From positions 213,899 through 271,783 of the forward strand of contig JAFMYY010000005.1 of assembly GCA_017948555.1 (NCBI GenBank): 57,885 nucleotides of DNA, read 5' to 3'. The first letter of the stretch is position 1. Each line of letters begins with the position of its first letter. The position numbers and the translations under genes are program-made. The stretch comes from Cesiribacteraceae bacterium YIM B00369. Its GTDB lineage: Bacteria; Bacteroidota; Bacteroidia; Cytophagales; Cyclobacteriaceae. Below are positions 54,336-57,885 of the stretch, piece by piece. The notes beneath the pieces are model-generated. The model ran no database searches and had not been told where the DNA came from. It worked only from the letters and a program-made list of their open reading frames with translations.

Positions 54336-54940
54336 TGGAAAGATAGTCTTCCTTCCTGTTTATTGTTTTTATTACTTCAGGAAAAATCCTGCATACTCCG
54401 GTAAAAATTAACAGTGCCCGAAATTCACCTCTCTCCCACTCATTATACATTTATAATATTTCGTGGTAATAATTTTTTTTAGAATAATGGGACAGATAAT
54501 TAAATTTTACGGAATAAACTTTTGATGTCTATCCTGCAACATTTGAATCAGAAGCAGGTAACCAAAAGCGTAGAAAAACTAAAACACTAAATTAGGATGT
54601 CTCCGGCAGCAAATTCGTATGATTTTAACTTTGCCATTACATGTTGCGGCCTGTTTTTAGTTTATACACATTTATAGTATGAAATGATGAATAAATAACC
54701 AACTACTTTAAAAAATGAATGGGTAACGATAAAATTATCAGCGTTAAATTAACGCTTAAAGTGCTTTACAATCAACAAAATAAGTAATGTTGGGAACAAA
54801 AACACTTCTTTCAATAATTTGGGGGCCAAATATTACATAAATGCCGGGAAAGTATTAACTATATTTATCTCCGGTCTGCAAACCTGCAATTACAGGTAAA
54901 CGGTCCATCTATAACAAACACTTTATTTATTTAAAAGACT
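54336..54940. other. Divergent promoter region
   Basis: About 600 bases, strongly AT-rich, between the divergent kinase gene and the RsbQ-like operon. Nothing gene-like. TATATTTA at 54859-54866 might be a -7-like element but is about 75 bases before the start. Confidence 0.5.
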
Positions 54941-55771
54941 ATGGTTCCTTCATCGGGTATATCAACTATAGAAAGAAATAACATCAGGATTTCGGGCAAG
55001 GGATCTCAGCCTATGATTTTCGCTCATGGATATGGCTGCGACCAGAATATGTGGAGATATGTTTATCCTGCTTTTGACGAGCATTTCAAAATAATCCTGT
55101 TCGATCATGTCGGTGCAGGAAATTCAGATCATTCCTTTTACTCAGAAAATAAGTACAGTACGCTGGAAGGATATGCTGATGATCTTCTGGAAATATGCCA
55201 TGAGCTTAATCTTCAGAATGTAATATTCACAGGACATTCTGTGAGTGCAATGGTGGGAATCCTTGCAGCAAATAAAGAACCAGGCAGGTTTGCACGCTTA
55301 ATACTGGTAAGCCCGTCTCCCTGCTACATTAATAAAGAAGGTTATTATGGAGGCTTTAACAGGGAGGATATAGATGAATTAATTGAGGCTTTAGACAGTA
55401 ACTACTTAGGATGGTCGGCAAATATGGCTCCGGCTATAATGGGAAACCCCGACAGGCCTGAGTTAAGCAATGAACTACAAAACAGCTTTTGCAGAACAAA
55501 CCCTGAAATTGCAAAACATTTTGCAAAGGTAACCTTCCTTTCAGACAACAGGGAGGATCTTTCTCCGGTAAAAATACCAACCTTAATCCTTCAGTGTTCA
55601 GATGACCTGATTGCTCCGGTGGAGGTGGGAGAATTTGTAAAGAGTAAAATAAATAACAGCACTTTACATTACATGAAAGCTACCGGCCATTGCCCTAACC
55701 TGAGTGCACCTGAAGAAACCATACAGGCAATTACCAGCTATCTTGCCCCCGGATCAATTGAGCATTTATGA
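54941..55771 (+). CDS. rsbQ: RsbQ-like alpha/beta hydrolase
   Basis: 276 residues. The alpha/beta hydrolase core has catalytic Ser100 in FTGHSVSAMVG, Asp221/Asp222 in QCSDDLIAP and His250 in ATGHCPNLSAP. The FAHGYGCDQNMWRYVYPAF opening, the LFDHVGAGNSD stretch and the SPSPCYINKEGYYGGF segment (with lid helices after it) match RsbQ, the B. subtilis energy-stress hydrolase that activates the PAS phosphatase RsbP; plant KAI2/D14 hormone receptors have the same fold. Its stop overlaps the start of the next gene, a PAS hybrid kinase, by four bases (ATGA). It probably supplies or presents a small-molecule ligand to that PAS domain. Confidence 0.88.
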   Translation: MVPSSGISTIERNNIRISGKGSQPMIFAHGYGCDQNMWRYVYPAFDEHFKIILFDHVGAGNSDHSFYSENKYSTLEGYADDLLEICHELNLQNVIFTGHSVSAMVGILAANKEPGRFARLILVSPSPCYINKEGYYGGFNREDIDELIEALDSNYLGWSANMAPAIMGNPDRPELSNELQNSFCRTNPEIAKHFAKVTFLSDNREDLSPVKIPTLILQCSDDLIAPVEVGEFVKSKINNSTLHYMKATGHCPNLSAPEETIQAITSYLAPGSIEHL

Positions 55772-57798
55772 ATATAAGTGAATATAAAAACGGCGGTAAC
55801 AATTTGCTGATTGAATCCGCCGAAGATTTATATAACAATGCCCCCTGCGGCTACATCTCCTTTATTAAAGACGGTACAATTGTCAAAATAAATAAAACGC
55901 TTCTATCCTGGCTTGGGTACGAAACAGAAGAGGTTGTTTTGATAAAAAGAATAAAGGATTTCTTTAATACGGGCGGTAAGATATTTTATGAAACTCATTT
56001 TTTTCCCCTGATCCGGATTCAGGGCTCTGTTAAAGAAGTTAATTTTAACCTGGTCAGAAAGGATAAATCTGTACTGCCGGTTCTTTTGAGTGCAAATGGA
56101 ATAGCAACTGATAAAGGTAGTGAAGCCGTGGCATTCCGCGCCACTATTTTTGATATCACCGACCGGAAAAATTATGAAAAGGAATTAATTAATGCTAAGT
56201 TAAAAGCAGAAAGCACCACAAAGGCCAAAGCAGAATTACTTGCAACCATAAGCCATGAAATAAGGACTCCCCTGAACGCTATTACAGGAATTGCCAACCT
56301 GATCCATAAAACGCCACTCAACAATCTTCAATTGGAATACGCACGGATTCTGAAACTCTCCTCCGATACTTTATCAGGGTTGGTGAACGATATACTCGAT
56401 TTCAGTAAAATTGAAGCAGGGAAAGTAAAACTTGAAAAGAAAATTTTCAGGCTCAGAGAGCTCATAGATGCTCTTACTGCTCCTTTGGCAATAAAAGCTG
56501 CAGAAAAGGAAATTGAAATAATAACGGTTTTAGATAAAGATATTCCTGTCTGCCTGCTGGGTGACTCCGGAAAACTGAACCAGATTCTTACCAACCTGGC
56601 GGGAAACGCAATAAAATTTACTAATGCAGGGTATATAAAACTTGAAATTACTGTTGTGCAAACAGATACAGAAAAGGATCAAATACGCCTGCTGTTCAAG
56701 GTAACAGATACCGGTATTGGAATACCTGCCGATAAATTAAATACCATTTTTGAGGAGTTTTCCCAGGCCAGCTATGAGGTAAATTTAAAGTATGGAGGTA
56801 CAGGATTAGGCCTGACAATAAGCCAGAAGTTACTCCAGCTGCACAACAGCCAGATGCAGGTAAAAAGCATTGAAGGCAAAGGCACTGAATTCAGTTTTGA
56901 GATTAACTATGAAATAAGCAGCGAAGCCCCTGATTACCTGGAATATAAAACAAAAGCACCTGCACCGCTGATTTCTGATTCATCAGGAATTCTCCTGGTG
57001 GATGACAATCAGCTTAATAATTTTATCGTTTCCCAGTATTTAAAGGAATGGAACATCCCCTTCGATTCGGTTGCATCGGGAACCCAGGCCATTCTGCAGG
57101 TTCAGCAAACTAAATACAACATCATACTCCTGGATTTAAGTATGCCGGAATTGAATGGATATGAAACCTCGGAAGCAATAAAAAGCCTTAATTTACCTGA
57201 TCCACCTGCTATTATTGCTTTTTCTGCATCTTCCCTTGCCGAGGTATCAGGCAAGCTCACAAGGGCCGGTATACATGGATATTTACCCAAACCTTTTAAG
57301 CCGGCAGACCTATATAACCAGATAATTTTTTACATGGGAGAGGAAAATAAAGGGAATAGAAATGACTTTCCGCCTTCTCCCAAACCGGAAAAACAGGAGG
57401 AAAGGATATCTGACAAGCTGATAAACCCCACTTCCTCCTGCTCTCCTTATGACCTGACACATTATGTGAAAATATCGAAAAACAATAAAAATATTCTGAA
57501 AAATCTGATTTCTAAAACTGCGGGAGCATTTGAAGAATATAAGGAACAATTTAATGCTGCTGTTCTAAGCAGAGAAGAAAAGGTCCTTTCAGACATTATC
57601 CACAAAAGCAAAATGACTGTTTTTTACATTAAAGCCCAAAAGCTTGAAGAGGCAATGCTTGAATCAAGGGAAATAGTAAAAAGTAAAGAAGTTGATGAAA
57701 GCCTGATCCTTGAAAAAATAAATGAACTTAACCATGAATTCACTAAGGTGATTGAAGGCTTAAAATCAGTTAATCCGGAAGAACTGATAAAAGCCTGA
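55768..57798 (+). CDS. PAS hybrid histidine kinase paired with the RsbQ-like protein
   Basis: 676 residues, cytoplasmic. N-terminal PAS domain (~17-130; NNAPCGYISFIKDGTIVKIN near its start, ending in IFDITDRKNYEKE). HisKA with His163 in ATISHEIRTPLNAITG, ATP-binding domain (~260-385; VTDTGIGIPADKL and GGTGLGLTISQK), receiver domain with Asp456 in IILLDLSMPELNGYE, and a C-terminal helical region (570-676) with His612 in IIHKSKMTVFY that looks like an Hpt domain. Translationally coupled to the RsbQ-like hydrolase (4-base overlap). By analogy with RsbQ-RsbP, the PAS is the likely receiver of the hydrolase signal, with a phosphorelay replacing the PP2C phosphatase output. Confidence 0.93.
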   Translation: MNISEYKNGGNNLLIESAEDLYNNAPCGYISFIKDGTIVKINKTLLSWLGYETEEVVLIKRIKDFFNTGGKIFYETHFFPLIRIQGSVKEVNFNLVRKDKSVLPVLLSANGIATDKGSEAVAFRATIFDITDRKNYEKELINAKLKAESTTKAKAELLATISHEIRTPLNAITGIANLIHKTPLNNLQLEYARILKLSSDTLSGLVNDILDFSKIEAGKVKLEKKIFRLRELIDALTAPLAIKAAEKEIEIITVLDKDIPVCLLGDSGKLNQILTNLAGNAIKFTNAGYIKLEITVVQTDTEKDQIRLLFKVTDTGIGIPADKLNTIFEEFSQASYEVNLKYGGTGLGLTISQKLLQLHNSQMQVKSIEGKGTEFSFEINYEISSEAPDYLEYKTKAPAPLISDSSGILLVDDNQLNNFIVSQYLKEWNIPFDSVASGTQAILQVQQTKYNIILLDLSMPELNGYETSEAIKSLNLPDPPAIIAFSASSLAEVSGKLTRAGIHGYLPKPFKPADLYNQIIFYMGEENKGNRNDFPPSPKPEKQEERISDKLINPTSSCSPYDLTHYVKISKNNKNILKNLISKTAGAFEEYKEQFNAAVLSREEKVLSDIIHKSKMTVFYIKAQKLEEAMLESREIVKSKEVDESLILEKINELNHEFTKVIEGLKSVNPEELIKA

Positions 57799-57885
57799 CC
57801 AATCATAATACTGCTAACGATTTATATAGCCGGAAATACTTCAGGGGAATGTAAACGGAACTGTGTCAACTGGCTTTTTCGGTGT

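Noticed and set aside
1-57885. CRISPR arrays, tRNA, rRNA, prophage, complete insertion sequences
   Set aside because: Looked for and not found: no regularly spaced repeats, cloverleaf-like genes, ribosomal RNA motifs, transposases or phage genes.

Overview
The window looks like a chromosomal segment of a Bacteroidota bacterium, most likely a Cytophagales-type marine or soil organism. Supporting signs are a type IX secretion C-terminal sorting domain, lipoproteins with acidic residues after the lipobox cysteine, TAnnTTTG-like -7 promoter elements with weak Shine-Dalgarno sequences, curlin-repeat and DUF3494 surface proteins, a large single-chain PurL, and moderately AT-rich DNA with long AT-rich spacers. 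I saw no tRNA, rRNA, CRISPR array, complete insertion sequence or prophage.

Layout. 1-6.6 kb: the tail of a short-chain dehydrogenase, an unknown cytoplasmic protein and a large T9SS-secreted modular protein. 6.6-12 kb: an alcohol dehydrogenase, a GH37 trehalase, a decayed SPL-type radical SAM gene and a GH28 pectinase-like enzyme. 12-24 kb: a cell-surface region with an orphan curlin-repeat protein, small lipoproteins, outer-membrane barrels, an AraC regulator, two DUF3494 (ice-binding-like) lipoproteins, an OmpA-family protein and a PAS histidine kinase. 24-36 kb: purL, a quinone-reductase-like enzyme, a strongly disordered Arg/Asp/Tyr-rich protein, a redox and stress group (ferredoxin reductase, pirin, FMN reductase) and a TetR/YceI pair. 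36-46 kb: a porin/CheW/chemoreceptor cluster, an alanine symporter, a J-domain/KTSC protein and an SLC12-type cation-chloride cotransporter homologue. 46-57.8 kb: three large sensor kinases, a penicillin-binding-protein-like lipoprotein hydrolase, and an RsbQ-like alpha/beta hydrolase translationally coupled to a PAS hybrid kinase.

The strongest new signal is regulatory. Three separate promoters in the 15.6-18.2 kb surface region share the site GTGA-N4-TGTAACA followed, at identical spacing (56 bp from site start to element), by a CACCTTTG -7-like element. They drive (i) a beta-barrel plus a small lipoprotein, (ii) a DUF3494 lipoprotein, and (iii) the barrel/DUF3494/OmpA operon. This defines a coordinated surface regulon of at least six genes. 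The site resembles a CRP/FNR half-site pair placed near -60; an AraC-family gene lies inside the cluster. A second circuit is visible at 34.9-35.6 kb, where a TAACAGTGT(T/C)AG operator lies upstream of both tetR and yceI. The RsbQ/PAS-kinase pair at the right end resembles the RsbQ-RsbP stress sensor with the phosphatase output replaced by a phosphorelay.
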